Assembly: GCA_030620095.1 (NCBI GenBank)
Contig: JAUTXW010000064.1
Location: 814,501 to 878,500 of the forward strand
Length of the DNA stretch: 64,000 nt
Direction: 5' to 3'
Origin: Kuschelorhynchus macadamiae
Lineage: Eukaryota; Arthropoda; Insecta; Coleoptera; Curculionidae
In this document: in pieces, positions 1-12,084 of the stretch
Position numbering within the stretch: position 1 is the first letter of the stretch
How the letters are laid out: the number at the start of each line of letters is the position of its first letter
Program-made: the position numbers and the translations under genes
Notes under the pieces: model-generated
Seen by the model: only the letters and a program-made list of their open reading frames with translations
Told to the model about the DNA's origin: nothing
The model's database searches: none

Positions 1-59
1 GGACCAAAAAAAAATTAATATCTCTGAGGTCAACAAGAATCAAATTGAAAAAGACGTAA

Positions 60-640
60 ACAACTAGATGAAAGAAATGAAAATAACCGAAAGCGTCAAA
101 GAGACATGGAATTTATTTCGCGAAAATAATATGTCCAGATTACTGGAAAAACATAACATAACAAATAGACACAAGAAACAATGATGGATGTCAGAGGAGA
201 TATTGGACCTTATTAAGCAGAGTAGACAACAAATAAAATAAAGATATGGACGTCTAAAGAGAAGTGGGTGGCGGAAAGATATAAAATGATGGAAGAATTA
301 ATATATGATAAGAAAACTACCACTGATATACCAGCGTATAACACAGACAAAACTTATATTGACGAACTAGAAATTCTTGAAGTATGGAGTAGTTACATAG
401 CTGAAGTATTTGAACTCTTACAAATGATACACGAAGACAATATCAGTGCTCTAGTTAAGTTTTTTAATAATGTGTGGAATGGTTGATGTCTGGTTTTGTA
501 ACACTCTTGAAGAAACAACACGCACAGAGGTGTGAATACAAAATAGATAGTCTGATGAGCCACACATTAAGGCTGAACTGCAAGCAGCTGATGAAAAATC
601 ATAGACAAGGTTCAGTCGCGTTCAAACAAATATGAAAAGG
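60..640 (+). mobile_element. Degraded LINE relic (RTE/CR1-like endonuclease-RT region)
   Basis: Broken reading frames resemble the linker and fingers of an insect non-LTR retrotransposon polyprotein. Visible pieces are WMSEEILDLIKQSRQQIK near 190-238, EILEVWSSYIAEVFELLQMI near 385-430, NISALVKFFNNVWNG up to 484, and a frameshifted YKIDSLMSHTL stretch near 540-575, which corresponds to the RT region usually written 'YR-ISLMSH'. The frame is interrupted by stops and by an apparent internal deletion after EVF, so no functional protein remains. The clade is assigned by memory of the family pattern; it could be RTE-like or a related jockey-type element. Confidence 0.5.
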
Positions 641-972
641 CCAGAAAAGGTACCGACGTGTTGGAAAAAACAAATATACGACGGACCGTCTCCTGTCTAC
701 ATCGAAAGAAAGCGCGAGCCAAAGCAATAAAATACAATTATTATTTGACCGGGGCGGCGGCGCTCGGAATATTTTTTAGGAATTTACGTGTTTAATACGG
801 CTGTCCGTTTGGGATTTATAATTACCTGTTAGCCCTTGCATATTTATATTTTGTAATGAGTTCGGCCGTTTATCGACTGTGATTTCGATGTTCGGATGGT
901 TATCGTTATTCGATTTTCGAATTTATAATTTATTAGTGTTTTGTGTTATTTGTTATTAACTTTGCTATTAAT

Positions 973-1052
973 ATGCCACGTAAATATTCTAATCGTAAAT
1001 TTACGCCTGGTAGCAGACGAAAAAGTTCAAAACGAAAAATGAATATTGTAAG
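973..1052 (+). other. Possible short first coding exon, unidentified
   Basis: An ATG opens a very basic 26-codon stretch (begins MPRKYSNRKF, rich in R, K and S) that runs into a strong splice-donor consensus, AG|GTAAGTA, at 1053. About 200 bases upstream are less AT-rich than the surroundings, as a promoter or 5' UTR might be. No downstream exon could be joined and no family is recognised. It may be chance. Confidence 0.2.
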
Positions 1053-4000
1053 GTAAGTACCAGTGACGACTTTTACTCTAAAATTTAGGGTCGGCCGAGG
1101 TTCACGTTGAGGGGGTAATGAAGTAATTCTCCTCCCAGACCGGTCCAATATCATGTCTAATTTACATATTTTTACATGAAATTTACGGTTAAAAACTTGG
1201 CTATGAAACACTATAGCACCAGAGCGATCTGTTGGGTTGGGTCTCTTGCATATCCATAGATAGAGTATTGATGTAAATATAAACAATGTAATTAAAAAAA
1301 TTGCTGCAGGAAAGAAATTGGACGTTATTCTAGAACTATTTATTAGAGGCTGTTTTTATTTCACTTATGCGTGCCACAAGTATGATAAAAAATATGAGTA
1401 TTTATTTTGTTCTCATACCATTTATAATAAAATACATTAACAAACTTTTTTTTTAAATTAACACCCCCCTAGAAGGGTTTCCTAAAATAGCCCTTGAGAG
1501 CAATGTCGTTTTAATTAGTGCCGCGTCTAAATATGGTCAAATACTAGTCTTATTTTTTTCCCTTTATTTCTTCAATGATAATTAGGTAGGCTCCAACCTA
1601 TATATAGCAGATCAAGGCTAGAGTATACATTTAAGAAATACGAAAAAATGTTAGTAAAACGCTCTAGTCAGTCAATTTATAATTTTTTGATATTTTAATG
1701 TATCTTGTCTCAAGAGGGATATAAAGCTACATACATAACCAAAAAAGTACATTGTCCAGCCAGAACCACGATAAAACAAATTGCAAATGATATTACAAAT
1801 AAAACATTCACTTCACATTTCAAGTGTAACATGGAGTGAAAATTACTAATATAATATATTGACCATCATTAGTCATGGCTAATGTAAAGAACTAACAAAT
1901 TAATTTAAAAATAAGTAGTATCATTTTATAATTACAATTAATAACTGTAAAATGGTAATATTCAATTGGGAAAAATTCCGGGGAGACGGCCACATCGAGA
2001 CAGTCCGGTGTTGGGTGATATAAATTATGACGAACGTTATAGCCGAGGTTATAGCATTGGAAATATGTTTGCGAACGCACTACGTACCGCGTAAATTAGT
2101 AGATGAAGTCTAGCGTGTGAGATGACGGGATCGGCTGGCTGAGCCACCCTCTATAATAAATATATAAGAATATCTGCGGACGGTGGCCCGCGGACTGCTG
2201 TTAATGGCGTTATTTGCATGTTAGTCAAGCAACGATAATAGGGATACCTATCTATTTTCCTATGTGCCTATGAAATAATAAACTATATTTTGGTTTGGTG
2301 CGTTTTTGGGATGTTTGCAAAAATATTTTTGAAAAATATTTACTTTTTTAAAAAGAGAATTTTCCCTGTATATTCTGACCCTGCCGCCCCTGAGGAGCCG
2401 TCACTGGTAAGTACGTAATTAGTATTATATTATGGTAGAATATTAGACAATGTGACAGGGTGACTAGTTTTACGGCGTATCTCTCCCTTATTGGTGAAGA
2501 TAGAGAGATGCGATTTTCGTCGCACAATGCTACTTATTTGTAAAATGAAAGACGTCATAAACAATCTTTATAAATTGGGTCGGTGGATTTTTAGTTGTAC
2601 GATATGCTCTTAGCAAAAAAAAAACAAGATTTGAAGTATTTAGCATATTTTTATTAGTAATATTATTAGTAATTTTATTTTTAATTTATTAGTAATATTT
2701 TGGTGTTAAATAGGAACTATGAGAGCAGATATTTAGCTCTGGTCAAATATGTTTTAAATTTTTCATAGCTCTCTTCGTTTGTCAGATACGGGGCTAAATT
2801 GAAATCATTGCAATGTGAGACCTCACTCAGATTTCGACTATGCTTTACCTTATCGAAAAAAAAACTAGGTTAAATAGTTTCTTACGTAGAATCCAGTGTT
2901 GTTGTCAGCTTTCAAGGCCTTTGCTTTTGAGATACAATGTGTTATTGTTTTAGAAAAATCCTAGATTTTTTTGTTGTTCCAATATGGTAAAAGCTATTTA
3001 GTTAAAACATAGCGCATTTTAATAAATATTTAAGGATTGCATTTTGTAAGTACTTATAAGCGACAGTAAACTCAACCATAGGCATAATTATGGGTAGCCT
3101 TGAGAAGCTTTGCGATGGGATTGAAATAGTATGCCACTGATTTTTCTTCTCAGATTAATAGCGCTAAAGAAAAGAGAAGGTAAAAATACATATATTTGTC
3201 TGGTCGTTTTCGGGGAAACTTTTTTTTTAGTGCGGGTTAAAGGTTAAAGTTGCTCAAAAATCCAGCGTTTTTTAATACATTTATAAATATGCATGGGATT
3301 AATGTACTTTTTTTTCAACTGGGATGTTTCACTTTTTTGTAGGTATGTTTTGAAAAGCCAACAAAAGTATTGTGTCTGGGTAATTTGAAGAACTTTTTTG
3401 AGTAATTTTGTTATACTGTTAATTTTACTCGTTTATGAAATACTACCTTTTCTAGTTTTTTTTGTATGAGAAGGAAGTGGAATAGTCTATTTTTTTTAAT
3501 GAATGTCGGACTTTAAGCAAGCAATAAGAAAATTCATTTAAAAAATTGCATAAAATGGAAAACTTTATTATTTGTTTTGTGAAATTAATATTAGTGGTAA
3601 AAGAGCAATCTCAAACTTATAAGAGTGAATATTAAACTGTTAAACTCTTCCTGCCCCCTATGTTACTTAGATCGTTTTCCCGTGTTCCCTTTATATTATA
3701 TTTTTTATATCTGGAGTTTCTTAGACCTTAATGAATTATATTTAGTTAGAAATTTTCTTCGGCCTTTGGTATATGAATTTAAGCACTAATATATTGAATT
3801 TAAACACTAAAATAGGGTTACTCACGCTCACTGGCTTGGACATAAACTGTCTTTTTAAAAAATTTTAAATTGTGCGATATTGCCGCTTCTACTTGGTGGC
3901 ATAATTCGATTTCTAAATGGCATGTCTTGTATATTATTGCTTTTTTGTATTGTCTAGAACATTCTAACCCTTTTTGTGTTGTTTTCTATACCTAACTGTT

Positions 4001-4070
4001 TTCAAGAAAATGTCGCTTGAAAATTGACATTTTTGACCCTTCAAAGCTCTGCCTATCATCTATCCTAGTT
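1053..4070. other. Gene-free AT-rich stretch with decayed MITE-like sequence
   Basis: No supportable reading frame was found. A segment near 2452-3120 begins ACAGGGTGAC and contains phrases shared with 40752-41000 (a 'gGTATCTCcgTT' block and 'ATAC-GGGCTAAATTGAAA'), so both are copies of one repeat family whose ends resemble the CAGGGTG-type palindromic MITEs elsewhere here. A strong donor-like CTG|GTAAGTACG occurs at 2406 after a locally GC-rich stretch, with no identifiable exon. Confidence 0.35.
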
Positions 4071-5059
4071 TTCAATTATCTATTTCGTCACACCAATTTC
4101 TGGTTTTACACGAGGTGTCAAATTTGACATTTCCTGTCAAAGAAGAATTTGATAACAGAATATAGATGACCAAGATAAGAAACTGCAATCCATTTCGTTG
4201 CAAGTTAAGATGTTTGGGAGTACAGAGCCTGAATGGGTCACAAAAATCAATTTTAAAGCGCCATTTTCTCAAAAACAGTTGAAATTAGGTATAGGAAACA
4301 TACCCCAAAAAGTGTTTAGAATATTCAGGACAATACAAAAATATAATAATATACAGGTCAGTGCATTTAGAAAAAGGATGTTGCCTCCGGTTTTAGATAT
4401 ACGCGCGGCTACACCGCATAATTTAAAATATTTTCATTTCATCTATGGTGAGAGCCAACTTTTCTAAATCATCTATTCATTGGTTTAACAAATACTTCTA
4501 ATAGGCCACTGAGCTTGAAAAACCCTGTATATACAATATGTCCGAGGATGGCTTTTACAAGAGGTCTAGGGGACTGAGAATTGAAAGATAGAAAGAAAAG
4601 TCACTCTTGATAAGTGTTTTGCTTGAAAAATAAATAAGGTTGGCGTTATCAAAAATTATATTTATTATACAGGGGGCATGAAAAATACAAAAATGTTATT
4701 TTGCCTAAGAGTAAAAATGTCTCATTTTGCGAGATAGGTAAAAAAAGTCACTTTCGATACATTTTTTTTTTTGAAAAATAAAAAATTTAATTTTGCGTTA
4801 GAATAAAAATGTCTTATTTTGAAAAATACGAAAAAAAGTCTATCGATATAAGTTTTCGCTTGAAAAATAAATAATATCAAAAATTCAATTTTTTATACAG
4901 GGGCCATAAAAAATACAAAAATGTTAAAAAAATAAATTCAATAATTATCCCAAACTCACATTTAAATTTTCTGCAAAATTTAAAATCAATTGAACAAGAT
5001 TTTTTTACGTTGATTTTTTAAAAAATGTATTTGGTCATTTTGTTTCGACATCTTAAATT
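4071..5059. other. Gene-free stretch with short tandem blocks
   Basis: The 89-codon frame at 4198-4467 has no recognisable domain. Around 4590-4940 a phrase of the form 'TTGAAAAATAAATAA' recurs three times, and 'TTATACAGGGG-CATGAAAAATACAAAAATGTTA' occurs twice (near 4668 and 4897), which indicates a degenerate tandem repeat. Nothing else is supported. Confidence 0.35.
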
Positions 5060-5220
5060 GAAACCCATATTATCAGTTTTTACCTACTCCGTTGGTCCGC
5101 AGATATGCCAGATATTAAGTTTCTGAATGGTTTACATTAACGATCCTCTTGTTGTTATGTTAAAGTGGTGTATTAGTTGAGGATAGGATCCAGTAAAAAA
5201 ACCAAAGGCCATATTTTAAA

Positions 5221-5260
5221 TTGCCGACGTTTCGCCAATTTACTGTTGCATCATCAGGAC
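5221..5260 (-). ncRNA. Hammerhead-like ribozyme motif (array unit 1)
   Basis: On the minus strand the order is CCTGATGA, then a short imperfect stem, then GAAACGTCGG. CTGATGA matches the hammerhead CUGANGA box and GAAAC the second core strand, with GTC as candidate cleavage triplet. As in many Penelope-derived motifs, one extra base lies between the first box and the stem. Activity is not implied. Confidence 0.4.
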
Positions 5261-5710
5261 ACATAGATTTTATATCCTGCATGAAACCCATATTAGTCTT
5301 TAACTACTCCATTGATCCGCAGATATTTCCTAACCCCAAATAATACACCTCTGTAACATAACAACAATAAAATCGTTAAGGAAAACCATTTAGAAATTCA
5401 ATATCTGGGAAATATCTGCGAACCAACGGAGTAGGTAAAGACTGATAATATGGGTATCATGCAGGATATAATATTTATGTGTCCGGAGGTTGCAAAAATA
5501 AAGTTGCGAAACGTCGACAATTTAAAAAAAAAGACATTTGTTTTTTTTACTGGATCCTAACCCCAAATAATACACCACTCTAACATAAAAACAAGAGGAT
5601 CGTTAACGAAAACCATTTAGAAGCCTAATATCTGGAGAATACCTGCGGGCCAACGTAGTAGGTAAAGACTGAAGATATCTGTTTCATGCAGGATATAGAA
5701 TCTATATATG

Positions 5711-5751
5711 TACCCTGAGGATGCAACAATAAAGTTTTGAAACGTCGGCAA
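5711..5751 (+). ncRNA. Hammerhead-like ribozyme motif (array unit 3)
   Basis: CCTGAGGA fits CUGANGA and is followed by GCAAC, a loop, a GTTTT stem partner that is degenerate here (GTTGC in other units), and GAAACGTCGG. Confidence 0.4.
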
Positions 5752-6160
5752 TTTAAAAAAGTCTTTGGTTTTTTTACGGGATCCTAACCCCAAATAATAC
5801 ACCACTCTAAGATAAGAACAAGAGGATCGGTAACGAAAACCATTTAGAAACTTAATATCTGGGAAATATCTGCGGACAAACGAAATATGTAAAGACTGAT
5901 AATATGGGTTTCATGCTGGATATAGAATCTACATGCGTACTGCAGATGTAAAAATAAAGTTGCGAAACGTCGATTATTTAAAAATAGTCTTTTGTTTTTG
6001 TTACTGGATCCTAACCCCAAATAATACACCACACTATAACAACGAAAGAATAGTTAACGAAAACTATTTACAAACTTAATATCTGGGTAATATATGCGAA
6101 ACAACGGAGTAAAAGTACTGATAATATGTGTTTTATGCAGGGTATAAGATCTATATATGT

Positions 6161-6200
6161 GTCCTGAGGATGCAAACAATTAAGTTGCGAAACGTTGACA
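6161..6200 (+). ncRNA. Hammerhead-like ribozyme motif (array unit 5)
   Basis: CCTGAGGA is followed by a GCAA-A-C / GTTGC stem and GAAACGTTG. The core boxes are kept, but the usual GTC triplet reads GTT, which hammerheads can tolerate (NUH rule). Flanked by the same unit phrases as the other copies. Confidence 0.35.
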
Positions 6201-6274
6201 ATTCAAAAAAATACTTGTTTTTTTTTACTGGATCTTGACCCCGAATAATACAGCACTCTAACAAACATTTGTTA

Positions 6275-7024
6275 ACATTATTCCTCCATATTGCATTTTT
6301 ACCAAAATATTATCAGGTCATCCCCATAATATGAGCCTTTATTTTTGGTCAAAATTTGAAGTCAATCGGGTAAGTAGTATTTAAGCTATGTCGCGAACTG
6401 ACACACAGACGGACCGACGGAATTGATAAAACATGTTTTTTTGGCATCTAGGGACGTAAAACGTGAAGATATGTAAATCCTGAGAGGGTGATTTTCTTCA
6501 CGATTACAAAAATTTGGTCGCAATTTTGTTCTGCTATCTTGAATTAGTAACACATTTTTACTAGTTGAGCCCTATATCACATAGTTATGGCACGCAATTC
6601 AATCAATCAAGTAGCAATTAATTAAGTAGTTTTTTCAGGCTGAATTTTTAAACAATTTATTATACCGCCATTTTGTTCCGCAACCGTACCAAAATTTTAC
6701 CACTTGATTTCAACATAATACTTGCTGTTTTTGCAAAATTTGAGATAAATTGGATGAGTAGTTTTTTAATATTAATTTTTTTAACATTTCGCTAAGCCGC
6801 CATTTTGTTTCGCCATATTGGATTTTTACCCAAATGTTACCAGATCATCCCCATATGACCCTTAATTTTTGACCAAAATTTGAAGTAAATCGTTTAAGTA
6901 GTTTTTAAGCTGTGAAAGATGAACGTGAAGATCTGAAAAAATCTCAGAGAGTTATAGTTACAATACTTCTCTTTTACGAGGGAAGTAAAAATCGGTAAAT
7001 TTCCTATGCCCTGAAATTCCCTCG

Positions 7025-7025
<1 letters not shown>
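6275..7025 (+). repeat. Interspersed repeat 'R1', copy 1
   Basis: This copy repeats a module built around CGCCATTTTGTTTCGCCA, TTTTTACCAAAATGTTACCA, CCCATATGACCC and AAATTTGAAGTAAATCG, three to four times with drift. It ends in TTTTACGAGGGAAGTAAAA. Other copies lie at 8490-9265 (plus), 11094-11860, 12930-13425 and 16020-16510 (all minus). It encodes no protein. The type is unknown; it behaves like a non-autonomous element or dispersed satellite. Confidence 0.6.
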
Positions 7026-7122
<97 letters not shown>

Positions 7123-7147
7123 ATATATATAATATTTATATATATAA

Positions 7148-7179
<32 letters not shown>
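7026..7179. repeat. (AT)n microsatellite
   Basis: Nearly pure AT dinucleotide tract with AATATT interruptions. Confidence 0.95.
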
Positions 7180-7729
7180 ACCACTAACTGCAATGTTTAT
7201 TTGTCGTGTCGGTCGACCAAGTTCTTTAATTTTAATCTTGTCTTCATATGCCAAAGAAATAAACCTATTAGTTTGTGAATACTCGATTGAATTTATATCT
7301 ATGCGACCTAAACAGAACCAATAGAAGGAACGATTCAACAAAATATGGCCGCGCGCCTAATTCGAAATAAAAAAAAGCAACTCTTTTCTTCTTTCGCCAT
7401 GGAGTTGCAAATCATCAATAAATCTCCGTATTAAGTTTGCAAAATTTGAGATAAATTGGATGAGTAGTTTTTTAATATTAATTTTTTTAACATTTCGCTA
7501 AGCCGCCATTTTGTTTCGCCATATTGGATTTTTACCCAAATGTTACCAGATCATCCCCATATGACCCTTAATTTTTGACCAAAATTTGAAGTAAATCGTT
7601 TAAGTAGTTTTTAAGCTGTGAAAGATGAACGTGAAGATCTGAAAAAATCTCAGAGAGTTATAGTTACAATACTTCTCTTTTACGAGGGAAGTAAAAATCG
7701 GTAAATTTCCTATGCCCTGAAATTCCTCG

Positions 7730-7940
<211 letters not shown>

Positions 7941-8194
7941 ACTAACTGCAATGTTTATTTGTCGTGTCGGTCGACCAAGTTCTTTAATTTTAATCTTGTC
8001 TTCATATGCCAAAGAAATAAAACTATTAGTTTGTGAATACTCGATTGAATTTATATCTATGCGACCTAAACAGAACCAATAGAAGGAACGATTCAACAAA
8101 ATATGGCCGCGCGCCTAATTCGAAATAAAAAAAAGCAACTCTTTTCTTCTTTCGCCATGGAGTTGCAAATCATCAATAAATCTCCGTATTAAGT

Positions 8195-8489
8195 AAGCCA
8201 CGAGCGGCGCTCGACCAATCCAACGTGTCATTTTCAGAAATCGTTCGCTGTACTGAAATTATTGTCAGTAATAACACCCGTGCTACGCGAATTTACTGGA
8301 AACGACACCCATACCAGACAGCTAGAGATATAAAACTTCTATTTAGTTGGGACGCTGTTACTAAAAATCCTCATTCGCTTGCTAAATGTCGCGCTCGTCG
8401 GAAAATGAGCCTACGCTGGAGATCTATATATATGTATCCCTATATAATATTTAATTGTTCGGCAAAAGTTCATTGAATAAGTTGATTTT
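8195..8489. other. Unassigned stretch
   Basis: Moderately GC-rich for this region, with an open frame at 8225-8476 that has no recognisable domain. It lies directly after the tandem duplication and before R1 copy 2. Confidence 0.3.
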
Positions 8490-9265
8490 TTTTTATTTTG
8501 ATTGGTCGCCATTTTGTTTCGTCACCTTGAATTTGTAATCTCTCTATCACATTTAATGCTTGCACAAAATTTTAAATAAATTTAGTAAGTAGTTTTTTAG
8601 TAATAATTTTTTAACGTATCACTAGGCCACCATCTTTTTTCGCCACATTTTTTGCCAAAATATTACCAGGTTACCACCATATGACCCACAATGTTTGACC
8701 ATAATTTGAAGTCAATCGGGTAAGGAATTTTTAAGCTATGCTCCGAATTTGCAGACAGACAGGCAGAACCGACGGAATTAACAAAACATGCTTTTTGGCA
8801 TCAAGAGGCCCTAAACGTGAATATATGTAAAACCTGGTAACTTTTTTTCACGATTACAAACATTTAATTTGGCCGCCATTTCGTTCTGTCATCTTGAATT
8901 CCTACCACAATTTTACCAGTTCATCTCTATACCATAATTAATTATTGCATAAAATTTCAAATCAATCCGTTAGGTAGGATGAATTTTAAAATATTTTATT
9001 AAGTTGCCATTTTGTTTCGCCATCCTTGATTCGTACCAAAATTTTACCAGTTGATTTCTACAAATTACCTGATTTTTGTGCAAAAGGTGAGATAAATTGG
9101 ATAAGTAGTTTTTTAGAATTAATTTCTTTACCATTTTACAAGGGCGTTATTTTTCTTTCGCCATATTTAATTTTTACCAAAATGTTACCAGGGCATCCCC
9201 ATTTAATCCTTAATTTTTAACCAAAATTTGAAGTAAATCAAATTCCTTTACGAGGGAAGTAAAAC
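8490..9265 (+). repeat. Interspersed repeat 'R1', copy 2
   Basis: Same modules and end (TTTACGAGGGAAGTAAAA) as copy 1, including the AGACAGACAGGCAG / CGACGGAATT block. It contains no coding sequence. Confidence 0.55.
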
Positions 9266-10004
9266 GAATTTTTTGAAAAACACAAAATCTAGCTGGAATC
9301 GCAAATACAATATTTTTTTATCCTAAAATTCCACCTGTTTTACATTTTACAAGATTATAATACTTCTTCACATTTTTATTTTTAATCAACAGAAATTTGC
9401 TTTTATTGCACATTACCCATAAATATATTTTTATAGCAGTTCTTTCAGTGTATCGAACGCAACGTAATAACTACAATTCGAGACGCTTCCTGTACGCCAA
9501 GACTTGGATAATTGTGCTGTGGGCAGGCAACTTAAAATACTTTTCGGTTAAAAACTTGTCCAAAAGGGTTTACGCACTGCAGAAATACAAAGACATGAGT
9601 GCGATTTAACAATTCAAATTTTGCATTTATGTAGACAAAGGATCAATGTAAGGCGGTAAAGAGCCATTTTGCGGGAAAGAAATTTATATGTGGCGGCATT
9701 TCCGTCAAAAAATGATCGAAAATGGACAACTTTACTTCGAATTTTATCATTCTAAATTCGATTTATTCAAAAAAATACGGATTTAGCGCCCAACTATACA
9801 TGTTTCCCTATTAAAATCACATTGAAGCTAATTAATACCTTTTATTGTTTTTACATAATACTGCAGCCGCGGAAGGCTTGCAAATGATTCGTAATATAGC
9901 GTGCAGTAGACCCTTAAAGAGTTTTCTTCGCAGACTTAACACGCGGGAGACCCTTTTTGCCTTAAACACACTTCTTTAACCAAAAGTGTCGTGATCTATG
10001 ATGA
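9266..10004. other. Unassigned stretch
   Basis: A 70-codon frame at 9397-9609 follows a CAACAG that could be an acceptor, but its protein matches no family I know. Nothing else is supported. Confidence 0.25.
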
Positions 10005-10860
10005 CAACTAGACCCAGATAACAAAATCAAATGCAGAATTGACATAGCAACTTTTCTGGAAATGAGAACACTCGTTTGAAATGATAATTTAAACTTAAAC
10101 TTATCCAAAGAATGATCAAGTGTTATATTTGGTCTGTGTTTTAATATGAAGTAGAGACCTGGGCACTCAAGGTTGCTATGATTAATCGCTTAAAAGCATT
10201 CCAGATGTGGTTACATAGAAGAATGCTCCGACTACCCTGGGCAGCTATGCAATCTGTGCACACAACAGTGCCGAACAACTATTTAGATTAACCTCTTTGA
10301 CGATATGAAGATTATCGAAAAATGGCTTTCAAAACCATATTCAATTCTAGAGATATTTATATGTTGAAATAGGTTTTTTTTATTACCTTTACCTAATTAA
10401 CTATTACATAGTATTACATAAATACAATCAACTTATATTAACATATTATTCCCTCCCCCTACAGCTACGTGAGAGAGTTGTACAGAGGGAAAATAAAATA
10501 ATATCATAGTATATTTTGGTTGCAGAACATCTGATAATACGAACACCGCCGAACATGCACATGTGTTAGTGCTACTCAACTAGAACTTCTCGGGCTTATC
10601 AGTAGCTTAGTCACCGCAAGTTGAACTCCTTCAAATCGGTGGGAAAACATATTTTTCTTTTACCCAAATGGAACTCGGGCTTATCACTTTGGCAACTGAA
10701 CCATTACCCCGATCGGTACTTGGGCTTATCGTCAAAGAGGTTAGACGAAAACTGCGAACAACTCGCCAATGTAACTGCCAACGTTAGGGGGACCTGACAT
10801 GGCACCGACAGAAGAAGTCACTTTCTCAAGGAGGGTCTGGCCGATGCCACGTCAGGATGA
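10005..10860 (+). mobile_element. LINE relic (RT C-terminal region) split by a MITE
   Basis: Broken frames give IKCRIDIATFLEMRT, RMIKCYIWSVF, then YEVETWALKVAMINRLKAF and MWLHRRMLRLPWA. These correspond to the 'YG-E-WTL ... RLEAFEMW-YRRMLRI-W' tail of RTE-like insect LINE reverse transcriptases. Stop codons interrupt it. The relic is cut at 10290/10742 by a 451-bp TA-target element and continues into decayed sequence after 10742. Confidence 0.6.
10291..10741. mobile_element. Small TA-target MITE inside the LINE relic
   Basis: Inverted termini ACCTCTTTGACGATA (10291) and its complement ending at 10741 are flanked by TA (10289-10290 and 10742-10743). Removing 10291-10741 plus one TA restores continuity of the LINE relic. 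Inside, CGGGCTTATC or a close variant recurs three times. The TA duplication suggests mobilisation by a Tc1/mariner-type transposase. Confidence 0.65.
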
Positions 10861-11093
10861 ACATTTTGATAGGATGAATTTTTTAACATGGGTTCAGAAA
10901 TGAATTTTTCAAATGTCTCCGCAGATGCTTTTAGAGGCATCAAAATGGATAGAGACAGAAAAATTGTCCACAAGAATTTTGTTTACCAAAAAAAAAAACA
11001 GAAAATTATAATAAAAATAATAAATATGTTAGTGAGGTTAAATATGACATTGATTTCGCTAAACTGGATATTCATAAGTAGCTTCATTTTTAT
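10861..11093. other. Unassigned AT-rich stretch
   Basis: The open frame at 10888-11154 runs into the R1 end repeat and is not credible as a gene. Confidence 0.3.
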
Positions 11094-11860
11094 TACTTCC
11101 CTCGTAAAAGTGAAGTATTGTAATCGTGAAAAAATCACTCAGAGGTTTTTTTAGATCTTCTTTACTTTTCGGGGTCACTAGATGACGAAAAACATGTTTT
11201 CTGAATTCCGTCAGTACGTCTTTCTGTCTGTCAGTCTGTCTCTTCGCGGCATAGCTAAAAAACTACTTTGAAGTCAATCGGTTGACTTCAAATTTTAGTA
11301 AAAATTAAGGGTAACATGGGGATGCCTGGTAACATTTTGGTAAAAATCCAATATGGCAAAACAAAATCGCGGCCTAGTGAAATGTTAAAAAATTATTACT
11401 AAAAAACTCCAATTTATCTCAAATTTTACATGAAAATAAAGTATTCTGCAGGAATCAACCGGTAAAATTTTGGTACGAATCCAAAATGTTAAACCAAATG
11501 GCAGCTTAATAAAATATTTAAAAATTCGGTCTGAAAAAAGACCACCTAATGGACTGATTTCAAGTTGTGTGCTGTAACTAATTGTGGTACAGAGATGAAC
11601 TAGTAAAATTGTGGTATTAATTCAAGATGGCGGAAAAAAATGGCGGCCAAATAAAATATTTGTAATCGTGAAAAATCACCCTCTCAGGTTTTACATATCT
11701 TCAGATTTTAGCATCCCTAGATGCCAAAAAATATGTTTTATCAATTCCGTCGGTCCGTCTGTCGGTTTGTCTGTCAGTTCGTGGCTTAGCTTAAAAGCTA
11801 CTCATCAGATTTACTTCAAATTTTAGTTAAAAAATAGGGGTCATATGCTTACGACTTCCA
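11094..11860 (-). repeat. Interspersed repeat 'R1', copy 3 (inverted)
   Basis: Opens with ACTTCCCTCGTAAAAGTGAA, the complement of the end of copies 1 and 2, and carries the same modules in reverse, including a CTGTC-rich block near 11222-11240 and 11757-11780. Confidence 0.55.
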
Positions 11861-12084
11861 AAGGATTCTTAAAAGGATATTTACGAAATTCTAAGTTCCA
11901 AGCTAAAAACAAAAATGTATTGACCTCAAACATCAAGTTCTTCGTACAAATCGAGAGAAGCTGAATATGCTGGATGGTGGTAGGAATTGCCATTTAAATA
12001 CCTATTTGTATGCTCATATGCATGAATATACGCAGAATGTCTAAGTTTTTATAAAATCCAGACATCCTGATCTTTCCAGCAGAC

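Larger units (their letters stand above)
5060..6262 (+). repeat. Tandem array of approximately 227-bp units carrying hammerhead-like motifs
   Basis: About five units recur with a period near 227 bp. Each has a leader (CTAACCCCAAATAATACACC), a middle block (ATATCTGGGAAATATCTGCG), a CATGCAGGATATA phrase, and a ribozyme-like core ending GAAACGTCG. The first unit (about 5060-5330) is inverted relative to the rest. Core positions are 5221-5260 (minus), 5481-5520, 5711-5751, about 5936-5977 and 6161-6200 (plus). The same ending occurs in the terminal repeats of the Penelope-like elements in this window, so the array may be tandem Penelope pLTRs or a retrozyme-like satellite. Confidence 0.65.

Noticed and set aside
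4198..4467. 89-codon plus-strand frame
   Set aside because: No recognisable domain, no splice or promoter context, and an overlapping minus-strand frame of similar length.
5617..6032. Two similar minus-strand frames of 62 codons (5617-5805, 5844-6032)
   Set aside because: They are the same register of the approximately 227-bp tandem repeat; similarity reflects the repeat, not a gene family.
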